DNA of 64,000 nucleotides. Source: Trichoplax sp. H2 (lineage: Eukaryota > Placozoa > Uniplacotomia > Trichoplacea). Positions 46,225 to 59,810 of the stretch are shown here, piece after piece. How positions within the stretch are numbered: position 1 is the stretch's first letter; the number at the start of each line of letters is the position of its first letter. The stretch spans positions 124,001 to 188,000 of the forward strand of contig NOWV01000102.1 in the NCBI GenBank assembly GCA_003344405.1, given 5' to 3'. Position numbers and translations under genes: made by a program. The notes beneath the pieces are model-generated. The model ran no database searches and was not told the origin of the DNA. It was given only the letters and a program-made list of their open reading frames with translations.

Positions 46225-49200
46225 ATGGAAAGTGGCTGTTCTACTCTATCGAGCAAAGGCCTAGACAATCAACCCGGTGAAAATAATTGCTTTCTCAACT
46301 CAGTTATTCAGGTAATTAATATACTTGTTCAATTCATTGATAAAGATGGAGAAGATATTTTAATAGATCTCAGAACAATTTGTCGTTTGATTTTGATCGA
46401 TTGCATGCCAGGATTGCTGTTAAGATCAAATTACAAATGCATCATCGTACGTACATTATGATTGCTCCGATAGGTTATACTACGCAATTGGATATTACAC
46501 AGTATTAAGATAAGATATTATATCAGGCAAAAGATCAACATTTTCTTCTAGTATATAAACTCGATACTTTCGTTCTATTAAAAGTTAATAATTCTAATTT
46601 TAGTTACACGACTCTTTTAGTCATTTACGATACTGTTTTACTTTAAGTATAAAAAGTGAAAAATAGCTATGCCACTGCCACTGTCGTAGTGTCGTTTGCG
46701 TAGGCTCTAACTCAATTTCATGTATCCCCCGATACACTACCACGTAATGATTAAAGAGAGTAATCCAATGTGGTAGAATAATAGTGTAAATTTCACAGTC
46801 TTTAAATTTTAATAGAATAATAATGATCAAGCAACCGAAAGCTGCATAGTAATTACTGATCCAGTCTAATAAATTGAAATTAGTTTAGCTGGTTACATTT
46901 TCATGAAGGCTATAACTACAATCGAATGAATGTATTAGTTATACAGCTTATTAAATTCTCTTACTTAACTACAACCTAATGCATATATTGAACAGCTTAT
47001 CAAATTCTCTTATCGCATATGATTTCAGGCATTATGGCATATTGATATCTTTCGTGATAGCCTTCACAATTTAAAAGACGATAGACAAAAATCCAATAAT
47101 ATTATCGAAGCTTTACAGGTAAGCCCAAGCGTAAATGCTCATAGATAAGTAATAGATAGCTTTGCTATAGAGCAGAGTATCGAGACAATATTCATTTGGA
47201 CAAACAGAATATTACTTTGATTGAAATTAATACCTGAAATTCTGTTTAAGTGATCACTAACCATCTCGATTCAATAACATCTCACTACCTCTCATAACTA
47301 ACTGTGGTAACGATTCTATTTATTTATAGGTCATTTTTGATAATTATAAATACTGCGATTTTCAAGTCTTAAAGCCTGATTACTTAAGAAGGGTACTGGC
47401 TAAGCTTAATGTTGATCGCTTTCAACTGGGTCAAACAAATGATGCCGTAGAGTGTTATGTAAGTTTAAGTACGGACATTTTGCCCTATTAACCTGTATCA
47501 ACTTTGTATTGATCGCACTTGAAAATGTCAGTAACAAATTTAACTATCCAAACTTTAAAATAATCGCATTTTCGCAAATTCATACATGAAACGCTACTAT
47601 GTAAAGATTTTTAAATAACCAATAAAATTTTACAAGAATACAATTTATGGCTGGAACACATCCTAAAGACAATATTATTGCTATTAAATTAGAATTTCTA
47701 CTAATAAAACAAAGGAGACCTTTATTGGCTAACTACGACGCAATAATGAATTTTCAGTGTGCGCTCCTTAAAAAATAAACTAATTCTACTAAACTCAAAA
47801 TTATATCCTATTGTTTAGCCTACGAAAGGATACAATTAAACTCATTTATGCAATCCTTATACCACTAATACAAATAACAGTAGCCTACCAGTATTTCACT
47901 AATTTGCATTCGAATATTGATTACGCAGGAATATATCCTAGATAAAATACATGAACACTCAACTACAGATGTTGATAGCGCAACATGTGAGGATGATGGC
48001 TGTATTACTCACAAGAAGTTTACTCTTACATTGATAAATCATGTAAGATTTAGTTAGTTTAGCCACTAGAATCCATAGTATATCACTAATTCAATAACTT
48101 GTTTCTGCGTTGAATTTTAGCGTATCTGTCCCTATTGTGAGGCTACCTCGGAGCCTGAACCATTGAGAATACCTTTGCTTTATCTTAATGTTTCCGAACT
48201 TGTGTAAGAATGCATTCTCCTATTCTAACTTATTAGAATAGTAAAATGAAAGTACAAGATTTTCAATTTAAGTGAATTATTCACGAAATACATATTTTTA
48301 AACTATAAAGCGTTCAGAAATAAAATTAACGAATCGGATTGTTTTACAGAAATGAGATTTACATACCGTCAGGTCGTGATAATGGTTTTAGAAACATTAC
48401 ATTCGGTAAAATGCTTCGATCTGTTTTAGCTACCAAAGAATCATGCCCTGTAAGATATGGTGTCACGTTATAGCAAATTCGCTATTGATACTCAATTTAT
48501 TGCTTGTCTTCAAATAACATTCCAGAAGCTTGATAAATCAATTTGACCTTTTGATAGGGAAGTTGTAGAAACATCATTAAAAGTGAATGCTATCTTACAA
48601 ATTGCCCTGAAATTGGTAACCTGAATTCATTATGGCTAGCCTTGACATTGAGATTGGTATTAATGTTTTTAATGCAATTTTGTATTAACAGTTAGTATTG
48701 GTTTTTCATGGTCGACAAAGTCAGCACCAAGATCTACCATTCAATCGTTACTCTATGTCATCCAAACACGCATTTCTTTAAATGATGTAAGTATTCGGCT
48801 TGGCCTAAATAATACAAGAATGATAATTTTACGATAGAGCTTTTACAAGCCGCTAGTATTAGCACTTCAGTCTATCTAGCCTATCGTTAATTTACCGTTT
48901 AGTTCATCATATATTAGGAGCACAATGACTGAAATTTTGAACTGTTTCAGGTATTCTCAAAGGTTCTTGACGAAAATGCAGCCCAAACCACGATCGATCT
49001 TAATACCATGGTAGTTTATTATGGCATGCATTATGCCACATTCTGTCATCATACGAGATACAAGAAATGGATATTATGTGATGATGCACATATACGAGAT
49101 GTAAGATCGTATGCACAAAAGTATAATTGACGTATTGATGATATATAATTTAATGCTCGCATAACAACATTAATAACTTTTTGTAAGCACTTATGCTTAA

Positions 49201-50621
49201 TTATTGGCTATAATATTGTATGATTTATAGGTTGGTCAAACCTTTGAGGATGTAATTCAAAGTTGCATTCGTAATTGCTATCAACCAGTGCTACTGATTT
49301 ATACCAATTCATCTGGAAAGCCAATGGATCCAATACCGTCAACATCTGATACCGATCAGTTAGTTAGTGAGAATCGTAGGGTGAATGAAGTAGTAACTGG
49401 TCAATTAATTGATCTCGAAGATTCTACTAGTACTGGAAGTATTCCAAAATCAGACTCTCGCTCATATATCGAATCCCAAAGCAACTATGGCGATAGCTAT
49501 GATGGCGTAGATATATTGCAAACTTCACGAGTTTCGAAAGGTGGTAGCACGTCATCTACAATCACTCGATCTCGAGAACCATATGAAGCTGATGATGACT
49601 TAGCCAATACTGTAACTAGGCTACAGCAATGGTCTGTTACAGGTAAAATTTCAAAGGGTCAGCAGATGATAAATCGGGACATATCTAACAAATTAGGTGT
49701 ACAAGCAACCCAAACTAGTCCTTTACCATCGAATGCTTGGACTGACTCACATATTAGAAAACTACCATCAAACTATAAGTATCATGACAAAAATTCATCG
49801 TATAGTCGACAGTTTTCAGGATCAGATGCAACCTCTAATTCTTCCGGTAGATCCGACGATGGTTTGAGTTTTGTTACGGCACCTGCATCCTACAATCATC
49901 ACAGAACTACGGAAGATTCTTCTAATTCCGAAATAACTGACCCAAGGCGTCCTGTTAGCTCTCCTAAGTACCATAGCGTTTATACAGCAAAAGTAAATAA
50001 CGAAGACGAATACAGTCAGAAAATGACTCGTACGAATTATGGCGAGAGATCTAACGTGCTTGCAGGCCATCATTATCAAAGGAAAGATCCAGTTCAAGTT
50101 AACGATAATCCTAGATCGAGTAACCAGATCAATCAATTTGCTACAATTAGCAAACGTAAGTTGTAGATAAATAATTTTATTTTTAGTTCATTTAATACAT
50201 AACTGATTTAACCTGCAAACTGATAGACAACTCAGACTTATGTTCATTGTAAATTGATAAAAAATTGGTTTTAGGTCTGATCGCTTCTAATTACTATCAC
50301 CAACTATGCCTACTAGGAAATCATAGTTTAGATAGTTGTGTTATTGCGGCATCTTGTGGCCAACTAGACCAGGCTAGAACCCTTTGTAATAGTGCACTGG
50401 GTAGGATACAATTATAATTATTAACTACAATATGAATATTAAATAATGATCCTACATAATAACATGAACTGAATGCGATTACATTTCGATTTCTACCTAC
50501 AGATTTTTATTGTAGATCACGTTCACTAGACGACCTTGATAAGCATTTACATGAGCACGCTGATGAATTGATGTGCTGCTGCTCTGACGTGAAAGCAAAG
50601 TTGGATGAACTATCAAAATAG
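46225..50621 (+). CDS. USP54-like: USP53/USP54-like ubiquitin C-terminal hydrolase (691 aa)
   Basis: Twelve exons: 46225-46311, 47029-47118, 47330-47458, 47929-48042, 48121-48203, 48350-48449, 48558-48615, 48692-48786, 48951-49100, 49231-50155, 50275-50400 and 50503-50621; total 2076 nt. The USP domain spans about residues 10-325: Cys box GLDNQPGENNCFLNS (Cys22), ALWHIDIFRDSL, VDRFQLGQTNDAVECYEY, a zinc-ribbon-like Cys set (CITHKKFTL, CPYC), FSW, and the His box GMHYATF (His279) followed by KWILCDDAHIRDVG and QPVLLIYTN. The pattern fits the USP53/54 branch. Both the Cys and His positions are kept, so activity is possible; human USP53/54 were long classed as inactive and later reported as K63-linkage specific. 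The remaining C-terminal half, mostly one 925-nt exon, is Ser/Thr/Asn-rich and probably disordered, ending in a short acidic/Cys-rich segment (HADELMCCCSDVKAKLDEL). Confidence 0.88.
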
Positions 50622-51116
50622 CATTAACGAACAATATAAGTATGGCACGAAATTTCGATTTAAAGTATCTTTCCCTACTCTTACTCGAAATGAGTATACA
50701 CGAGACACAGTATAAAACCCATAGCACTAACACATGAGCATAGTAGAAATAAATTACTGTGAAATGTTTAAATTTAAACATTAAAATAATATCTAAAAAA
50801 AATAATTTTATTAAAGAATGGGACAGATATTTGTACAGGATGTGTTATCTGTTACATTTCTGATAAAATTTAATAATTCCTCTTATGGATATTATATACA
50901 AGTTTATTTTGTAATTTAATTAAAGTGCTTATTACTTCACTTTCTCTCTATGTAGCCACTATTTCAGGTTTAGTGAAACGTTATGAACAACATCACACCG
51001 TGAAAAAATTAATTAATTGCTAGTTCGATATTATGTTCTCCACATTTATTCTATATGAAAATTAATTGATGTTGGTCTTGTTAATATATATATAATTGAA
51101 TGTTGTTTCATTTTGA
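50622..51116. other. Convergent spacer between USP and POLR1B genes
   Basis: About 495 bases separate the two stop codons. AATAAA-type poly-A signals occur near 50747 (for the plus gene). The rest is AT-rich with no open frame or RNA gene of interest. A 94-codon minus frame at 50497-50781 overlaps the final USP exon and is a shadow. Confidence 0.6.
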
Positions 51117-54100
51117 TTATTCAACTTCGATTACAGCTTTAATATTCAAAGCTGCAAATTCTGTAACTAAATAAAGGTATACGTAAGGAAGGTACATTTT
51201 AGTAACTTCTTGAGTGCTATCACATGTAGTACATCTGTAAACTTTTCGGGAGAATTCTCGAAAGATATCGGCTTCATTTTTGTTTACATCAGTGGTAATC
51301 CCTAGGACGCTACCGCATTTCTTACAAACATGCGCCTAAAATCAACATGTACGGATGCTTTAAACCAACAAATCTTAAACATATACTATTTAGAAATTGT
51401 GCACTGTAGTGAAATTCAATATTACCACTGATTTATCGGAACAGTTAAGCAGTCTATCTTGTAGTAGAAATGATGTGCCATGAGATATTAAAGCATCACG
51501 CTCCATCTCGCCGAACCTGACTCCACCGGCCCTTTTTCTACCCTAAGAATATTTGATGAAATACTACTGCATTAGATTTGATTTTCTCGCAATAACGAGT
51601 CCTAACTTAACGTTTAACGATAGGTAGTAAATCAATCAAAGTTACCTGAACAGGTTGACGAGTTAAGGAATCGATTGGCCCTGTTGTCCTAACCTAATTC
51701 AATCAAGAAAACATTTCATCTCAATAAAAACTTCATACTCAGCCCGAATACAGATATGCATTTGTCATATATGGTAGAGATACCTGAAACTTATCAGAAA
51801 TCATATGCCTTAATCGCTGATAGTATACAGTGCCAATAAATATATTAGCCTCAAATTCTTCGCCACTCATGCCATCGTACATTCTTTCCGTACCAAAATA
51901 GTTGTAGCCAGCTTTAACATTTAAGAAATATACATATTGTGTAAGGCTAAGCATGTTATCGAACCTACGATCATCTAATCTATTATTATACCAAATTTTA
52001 AGTCAATATTATTTAAGAAAAGTCAAAGAAATCACCTTTCTCTAGATATTTTCCAAAGTAATCTACGGCTGAAACTTTTTCGCTAAACTGAAAGGGTGTT
52101 GCATCATGACAGAGTCCATGAAGACTAGCAGATTTGCCTGCCATAGATTCAATCATCATGCCTGCAATAAATATACATTTTAAAAATTAATGGTATAATC
52201 ATAATTTTACTGCATGAATTGGCGAAATAGGAACATTGATAGAAGGAAAAATTTTAACCTATAGTCATTCTCGATGGAAAGCCATGTGGATTGAATAATA
52301 TATCAGGAGTCATGCCGGATTCAGTAAAAGGCATATTTTCTATTGGCCATAATTGACTGAAATTGAAAATTAGGTTACCATGTTTAACTGAGGGTACAAA
52401 ATTATCAAACTGAGTACGATGAACTTGCATTTACATTATACCTGCATACTCCTTTCTGCCCGTGACGGCTTGAAAATTTATCCCCAATGATCGGATTTCG
52501 CTGTAATTTATCGTAGAAGATCCAAATATTAATAATAAGGGTAGGTTATACGTAAAGTTTTAGTAACTTGCGTAAATATTTAAGGGTGTGCTGCATACCT
52601 CGATTCGGAATTTAACGCATATTCGCTGCAATGGCTTTCGACCGCTATCCGATCCAAGTAATTTAACCTAGATAATATTTGATGTCAGTCATGTTGAGCA
52701 ATATCAAATTTCGAGTTAATATCTTGTAATACGTCTTGCTTTAAAACGTACATCATCTACTATTCCTTGTTCTTGGCCACGGTAGTAATGGACAACGCAT
52801 TGACTTGTAGAAAGATTTAAAGTACTAAAGATAATATTAAATGGTCTTAAAGTCATATCGCAACTAACTACATACTCGTATAGTAATAATGCAATATTGC
52901 TCAAAATTACCAATAGTATGGATCTCCGGAATTTAGTATAGAACCAATTTTTGGCAATCCATCCAAATCAATATTATCACTATCAGTAGTACCAGGAGTT
53001 TGGCCTATTTAAATTATTTCAATTTAGTAAAGAAAAATGAAAGCCAGTTCGAAGATGACTAGGAGCATACCAAATATCTCCAATCCATCAGCGGTTTTCG
53101 AATTCAGATTGATAACCTAGCCATAAATAATACATTTTACTATATCTCGCAAAATAATGATATATAATTGGAATTAATAGATTATATAATGTATGGTATT
53201 AAAACGTCGGTAAAGTTACCTCAGATTTATATATAGTGGCATGGGCAAATCCTCGTTCGACTGAACTTTTATTCAGTATCATCGCATCTTCCATATCATA
53301 GCCCTATTATTATCAATAATCATAAAAGTACGAGTATACGCATAATTAGGTAACATAACCAGCTATTGTACAGTGAATTATGAAAATTTCTGTTAGGATG
53401 GACATGCCGTATATGCTATAACAGCCACGATTGCATTAGTTCCTAGTGGGTAATCATCAAATCCGTAATGATCGTAATCGGCAGTACGAACAACAGGCGT
53501 TTGAGGAGTCTATCAAAAATAATCCACGTAAAAGTAAATACTGTAATATTTATAGTAATATTATATAATCAATTAAGCCTATATTGTCTACTACAATCAG
53601 TTAAACTAACATTAACTTGTGTACCTGTATTCGATAAAGTTTGTTATCAGATCGATATTTAAAGGACTGAATAGGGGTTCCCATAGTTTGCTTTCCCATC
53701 TAAAATGTTGCAATACAAACATGACATCATCATTTCAAAACCAATTACAGTCTTGATTTTAGGATAACTTTGCTTTACCTGACATTGATACATGTTACGA
53801 GGACTTTGATTAAAGTCAGAAAATGGCGTTAATCGGGCCAATGCACTGAGCATGCTGCATGGTGATAGCTCTTGATGAGTGGTTACCTAATTTAAAAGAA
53901 ATTGATGATGTAGGGATAACTAATAAATTATAATGAATATTTTGGCCAATTATTATTGACTAGACTTGCATAATAACAAGTCAAAATTTTCAACATGATA
54001 AATAGTTAACCTCAGCGTATGCTTCTTCAGCAGTAATACAAATATCCATAAAGACCTTGAAATAAGCATTTAGAGTTAGAGAGAAAATTCTAATTCACTA

Positions 54101-56834
54101 CTTACAAATGAGAATATAAGCTATTGGAAACAAGATAAGAACCAAACACAAGCATTACATTAGTATTACACTAAATTTGTAAAATCCATTACTTGCTCAA
54201 AAGTACCAATCATTTCTTGTTTTTGCAACCGTAAATTTGTGACTGGTCTAATCATACGAGCTGGGGACGTAAAAAGATACAATCCGTTGTAGAGACCGCT
54301 AATTCCGTCATGGACTAATGCAATCTCCGTAGATGGATCAACCTACATCGGATGGCATGATGGATTACTTAGTTTTTATTTATGTGCTGTTGCTATCCTC
54401 CTCGAAATTTATATTGTATGTTAAAAGGACAAGGATGAATTACTGAAGCTTACCATATCCATGTTATTTATCTTTAGATATCGTAATTTATCGGCGATTT
54501 CTTTTCCAATTTCCTTCTGAATATACCCCACAATTTTGCCGTCTAATATTACTACATGCGCGGAACTATATTCAATAAGTGGATCCGATAATGATAGCAT
54601 TCCCAACTCATACAGCGTGCTAACTAACTTAGTTGTATCAGACATTTTGGTTACGACCTATATTTGCAAGATAGGAAATCCTTTCAATCTTTATTTTTTC
54701 TCAATGTAAGCCTATTAAATGTGTACGAGTATATACAGTATTGAGTAAAAAAACAGACGCGACTGAACCTACTTTGCAGCTAGCCGCTAAATGATTCAAC
54801 AAACCACATGGAGCACCATCAGGGGTATGAACGGGACAGAGAAACCCTAAATTATCAAGAAAGGCATTAAATTGCAAATATTATTAAATCTATTTGCTAG
54901 TAATATATCCATGCTCGTAAATTGCAAGAGAAGTTTATGTGCACTCCTGCTTTGGCTCGTCATCATGTATCGACATGCTTACCCCAAGCTTCAGGAAGTA
55001 ACTTACGAACAGCTGTGGTACGCATTTCAGTAAAGAAACTACCCCGATGAACACTTCGAAAATGTGATACAAATCTCATAAAATTTAACCGATCAGCTAC
55101 CAGAACATAACCTGCAACCTTGATACAAAAGAGAAAACATACAATTAGAAACCCCTCGAAGCAATGTAATGTAGTATAACACGATAGTAACCTGCATTAA
55201 GCCTAAATCAGCCCTAGCGACTAAATTCCCTGTGGCCAAAAAATACTCTAGTTGATTCGGTATATTAGTACCATTATTTGCAGCTCTAACTATAGCATCT
55301 GCAAGATAGAATCATTGTACTTATATATTTCTATTTAGAAACATAACCAAGCAAGCTACTTCGTTAAGTGAAAATATGGGTCTTTATCTAAAGTAACTGC
55401 GAGTACAATTACATAAATCAAATAGCAATAAATACTTTCTAATTTTTCATCGTTGGTTTTTGCCATATACTTCAAAATTAAATTCTTAACCCTCGATAGC
55501 CATAATTCTAATTTTTCCTGTAATTACCAAGCCATCAGTTAATTAGCATACAATAGCTAGATCAGAAATGACACTAGTAACATGATACTGTATAATGATA
55601 AATGATCACTTACTTTTAATACCATTGAGTACATATGACCACCTAAGAGAATTTCTTGATTCATTGGACTATCTTGTGACTCTATTTGACACTCGCCATT
55701 TGCAACTGCGTATAATTTTCGAATCATGTAACTGTATAACATAAAACATATTAACTGTTTAATAATCATAACTACGGAAATGAGAAAACATTTTTCTTAA
55801 AAATTTTAACTATGATATACTTACATAAGTAAATTAAATTTATCTTCATTTCTATCCAGGTGAACAGCTATACAGTTTCTAAGGTTATTAAAAAGGCAAT
55901 TAGACATCAATATTGCGGTAAAGAGTAATTAAGGCCCATTTAAACAATAAATAACGCATTGGATTGCCAGATTTTATTTACTTCAATAAATAATTAGCAA
56001 CATCGGCATCATAGGTCCATTCCGGTAGATTCATTTTAACACGAAATTTTTCTCCTTGATTTAAGTAAACAATTAGAGTTCTTACATTGTATGTTGATTC
56101 ATAATATAGAATGTCACACCAATTAAATACTGAAGAAACGAACTTCTTAATTATCTTGGCTAATGCTACACATTAATGCTATCTCCTCACCGATATGATT
56201 AAGAATATCGTCCTGTGTATGAAGCATTTCTTTCTGAAATGCATGTAGCATGGCTTCTACACACCTACATAGCAATATAAGTTAACATCGAGGTACTATT
56301 AATTCGATGGACTGTCATCCTTAACCAATTTTCGTATTTGAATTTCAAAGTCATAATTTTAATTACGCTTTAGTATGGGAGTTATCTTCATTGCCTTTGA
56401 CAATTTCAGAAAATATGAAATAGTCGGTGGTTCGAATTAAAGCCTGTTAAATTTGTACCAAAAACGACGTTGATTAGTAACACCGTTAAGTAAAAATTGC
56501 ACTACGTTTAAAATAAACTAGCCTTTAGAATGAATACAACTGGTATAAAGAATAATTCTTTTCGATAAGGAATAGCAAGAATGCAAACACCATCTGATCG
56601 ATAATGCAATGTCATTCTCTAAAGGTATAAAAGGAAAATATATGGTATAAAGATATATATTTATTGTGATATTAGTTTATATCGAATGATAAAATTTAAA
56701 ATAAATTTCGAAACACCCTATTAAGATCTTACAGCAGCGGATTGATCTCTACGAACGCAGCGTATGATAATACCATATTCCGAAAATGATGCTCCAATAT
56801 TTTTCCAAGATGGACGCGATATTGCCATAGGCTA

Positions 56835-56877
<43 letters not shown>

Positions 56878-58221
56878 TTCATAGAAAGTATAAATTATGG
56901 ATTGATAATTTATAGGCAAACGTATCAATTGAGTAACTTTAATTTTGGTCGTAACGATAAATTACGAAGAGAATTAAATATTGGAATAGTACCAGCTACC
57001 ACTAAGATGCTTACGTAATTCCTCCTCGGTAGTACTATCATTCGTATGACTTTTTCTAAGCCATTAACTATAAAATATCCACCAGCTTCCTGCAGTGGTC
57101 AGATCGTTCATACAACAAGTATTAGCGTTGTATAGTATTGTGGTAGAATAATATCACGATAGTTGTAACATAAAATAGCACTTTAATATCTTAGTATAAT
57201 GGCTAATCAAATACGTTGTAACAGAAATTGCAAGATGGTCAATTTTACGAATACTTACTTCAGCTTCATCATGGTGAGCCACTAATTGTTCAGGCGTTAG
57301 ATTATACAGTGAGCAATTCTTACACTATATTAATTCGGTAGTAGCAAATACGCTATGTAAACAAGTTGGAAATTTTCGGAATGCATTATAACAATAGCTG
57401 TCAATTACAGACCTTGACCATCATTGGGATGCGACCAAGAGGTATTCCTAACGATCCAGAAGTTTCTCCATCGACATCCCAATTGATAGTAACTTGAAAA
57501 TTTGCACCATAAGTTGATCCTAGTTCTCTACACTACAATATATATATAACAATTTATCACTGAAATGTTCGTAGACTCTTTTAGTGTTTGCATACAGTCT
57601 TAGCTTTATCATAGTGACGAGTATAGTTTATAATAATTCTCTTTCTATCAATTAAAAGTATAGTTGTTTTGCCATAGGATATATGTTATTCAATCAAACC
57701 TCTGCTGGATAAAGTATTGTATTGGATGAATAGCTGCCAGCTTCGCTAACAGTTGGCTTACCAATTAAAGCATCCTAAGCAAATATAGAGAAATCGTTCA
57801 AATTAGCTAAGCAGCTTTAGGATTCTATGAAGTTTGATACGAGATTGACTTCAATTGTTAGTGGTATAATTGTCATGGCTACCTTGAAGTATATTGAAAT
57901 TCGGCGGCCATCATTTAGTTGCAATTCTTCCTGTCTAATATCCTAATACGTTCAATAGTTTATCCATTTTTTTACGTATTAATTACACATGCAAATAGCA
58001 TTGATTACGACAAGGCTAACCCTATACCACTTGATAAGCCGTGACAAGTGCATGCATTCAAATTACTTCGACCATATGATTAAGGTTAAGCAAGAGTTTA
58101 AGTTACAGGATCTTTATACCACTATCTATTGATGCAAGAATACCTTAACAGCCGCAGAAAGACCATCTCGTAGTAAGAAATTGAATGACTCTATATGAGG
58201 TTGGACGAATTCTTGCAAATA
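51117..58221 (-). CDS. POLR1B: RNA polymerase I subunit RPA2 (second-largest), 5' end not found
   Basis: At least 25 short minus-strand exons can be followed from 58221-58144 ([10 protein letters not shown]) to the stop at 51117-51119. Landmarks in order: [15 protein letters not shown] (about 57080), LHYRSDGV ... YRKELFFIP (about 56600), [15 protein letters not shown] (about 55220), [19 protein letters not shown] (about 54800), [14 protein letters not shown] (about 54240), [18 protein letters not shown] (53800-53680), [30 protein letters not shown] (about 53300), [12 protein letters not shown] (about 52480), [39 protein letters not shown] (about 51870), [15 protein letters not shown] (about 51510) and the C-terminal zinc-binding CKKCG ... 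CTTC. These are the second-largest polymerase subunit motifs, and GTERMY-type text plus the C-terminus identify the Pol I version. Role: catalytic half of nucleolar Pol I transcribing 35S-type rRNA. The first coding exon, expected before 58221 in phase 0, could not be located. Confidence 0.93.
56829..56873. repeat. (TA)n microsatellite in or beside a POLR1B exon border
   Basis: A run of about 20 TA units, interrupted once near its start, lies just upstream (minus sense) of the exon encoding [12 protein letters not shown]. It forms part of the intron next to that exon, so length changes could affect the acceptor's pyrimidine tract. Confidence 0.85.
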
Positions 58222-59200
58222 CTAAAAAGTATTCGTAGTTAGTAAAATATGAAATGGGCTGAAATTGGAAATTTAATAGGCGATGGATAGCTAGATTGCA
58301 GGGACAATAACGGACATACGAGTATTAATTATACGTATAGACAGAACTATTGGAGTATGATCCATTCTTGTATATGCTATACTACAGTCTACGAAACCAA
58401 TACACAGTTAGTCAAGCACGAAATGAGCTACAATCCAAATTGGATACGAATAAACAGCTCGATCATCGAGGTAAAGAGCAACTATGTCATTTAAGCAGAC
58501 TGTAATCAATGTCAAACTATCCACTGACTTTCATTGTATCAACAACTTAGGAGAAGGTAAGCCATTGGAGCATACGATCGCTATCTTTGTCCTATACTGT
58601 ATTAAGATCGAATAGACACTTGTACAGTATGAGTCTACATGCATGCAAACAGCAGCTAGTGTATCATCTTTGATGCAGTCCATTTCAATGGCATTAACAG
58701 TCTCCAACTCATCCTAAGGATACCAACATTTGTATGCTATTCAACACACACTGACTCTCTCTTAGTCCAAGGACTACAAACTACCAAGTCCACTACTGAA
58801 GATATTTTCTCCCAGGTCGATTGAGATATTTGCAACATCGAGCAGGGACTGTTCAGAGAAATTCAAAGGTCTATTGAAGGAGTATTTCTGCAGTAAATAC
58901 CTTATTTTGCGTTGCAGCCAGTCTACCGTAATCCTTACATGTTAAATTGGAATAGCTTGGCATTTGGTTTCTTTTTTCTTTTTCTGGCATCTTGTTGGAC
59001 TTTCACTTCGATTTCTACAGGAATAAATCAATTTGATCCACAAGCTTCGGCCAAGACAAAACCCAATGGCAGCCAATGCCTATGGACAGCTCTGTTGTCG
59101 GTATGCAAAGTCGTCTGTGCTCAAGTGGTGTCACTGACGATAGCAAGTGAATGAAGCTTGCGAGCGTCACGATGGTAGTATCACCCCCCACCCTCACCGT
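58222..59200. other. Upstream region of POLR1B, coding exon expected but not found
   Basis: The missing first exon of POLR1B should lie here. Open frames at 58912-59154 (plus; hydrophobic stretch followed by Gln/Asn-rich text) and 59015-59197 (minus) do not resemble any known protein. The sequence is less AT-rich than the gene bodies and contains many CTGTA/TACAG words. Confidence 0.4.
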
Positions 59201-59204
59201 CTTG

Positions 59205-59810
59205 CAGGTGCTATAACGTCCATGTGCCTTCCATTGCTACACTGATAGACTAGTAAATCAATACCGTACCATGGTACAGTACGCTGTTACAACAGGACCG
59301 TTCCATTCCTACACTGATAAACAATACAGTACCATGTACACTACGCTGCTAGAACAGGACCGTACATGGGACGTCAATGGTCCGTACCTCTGGGTTCTGT
59401 AGCCTATGCTTCTTGCTCTAGAACGTCCATGTGCCTTCCATTCCTACACTGCTAGACTACTAAAACAATACAGTACCATGGTACACTACGCTGTTAGAAC
59501 AGGACCGTGCATGGGACGTCACTGGTCCGTACCTCTGGATTTCTGTAGCCTATGCTTCTTGCTACTACACAGCTACACTACGCTGGTAGGACAGGACCGT
59601 ACATGGGACGTCACTGGTCCGTACTTCTGGGGTTCTGTAGCCTATGCTTCTTGCTCCTACTGTACAGTGTACACTACGCTGTTAGGACAGACTACTAAAA
59701 CAGTACAGTAGCATGGTACATTACGCTGTTAGAACAGGACCGTGCATAGGACGTCACTGGTCCGTACCTCTGGGGTTCTGTAGCCTATATGCTTCTTGCT
59801 CCTATCCGAG
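59205..59810 (+). repeat. Palindrome-rich tandem repeat, about four major copies
   Basis: The core GGACCGT(A/G)CATGGGACGTCA followed by CTGGTCCGTACCTCTGGGGT and TCTGTAGCCTATGCTTCTTG occurs at about 59360, 59502, 59596 and 59739. The linkers contain CAGTACCATGGTACACTACG, TACACTACGCTGTTAG and TCCATTCCTACACTG. The spacing is uneven (roughly 90-150 bases) because linkers are partly deleted. The words GGACCGT...CGGTCC-like and GTACCATGGTAC are self-complementary, so single strands could fold. GC content is well above the window average. A 101-codon open frame at 59406-59711 is a by-product. Confidence 0.8.

Noticed and set aside
54421-54645. 74-codon frame starting with ATG read as a separate gene
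   Set aside because: It is an internal exon of POLR1B ([11 protein letters not shown] ... [11 protein letters not shown]) between the HTPDGAPCG exon and the SPARMIRP exon.
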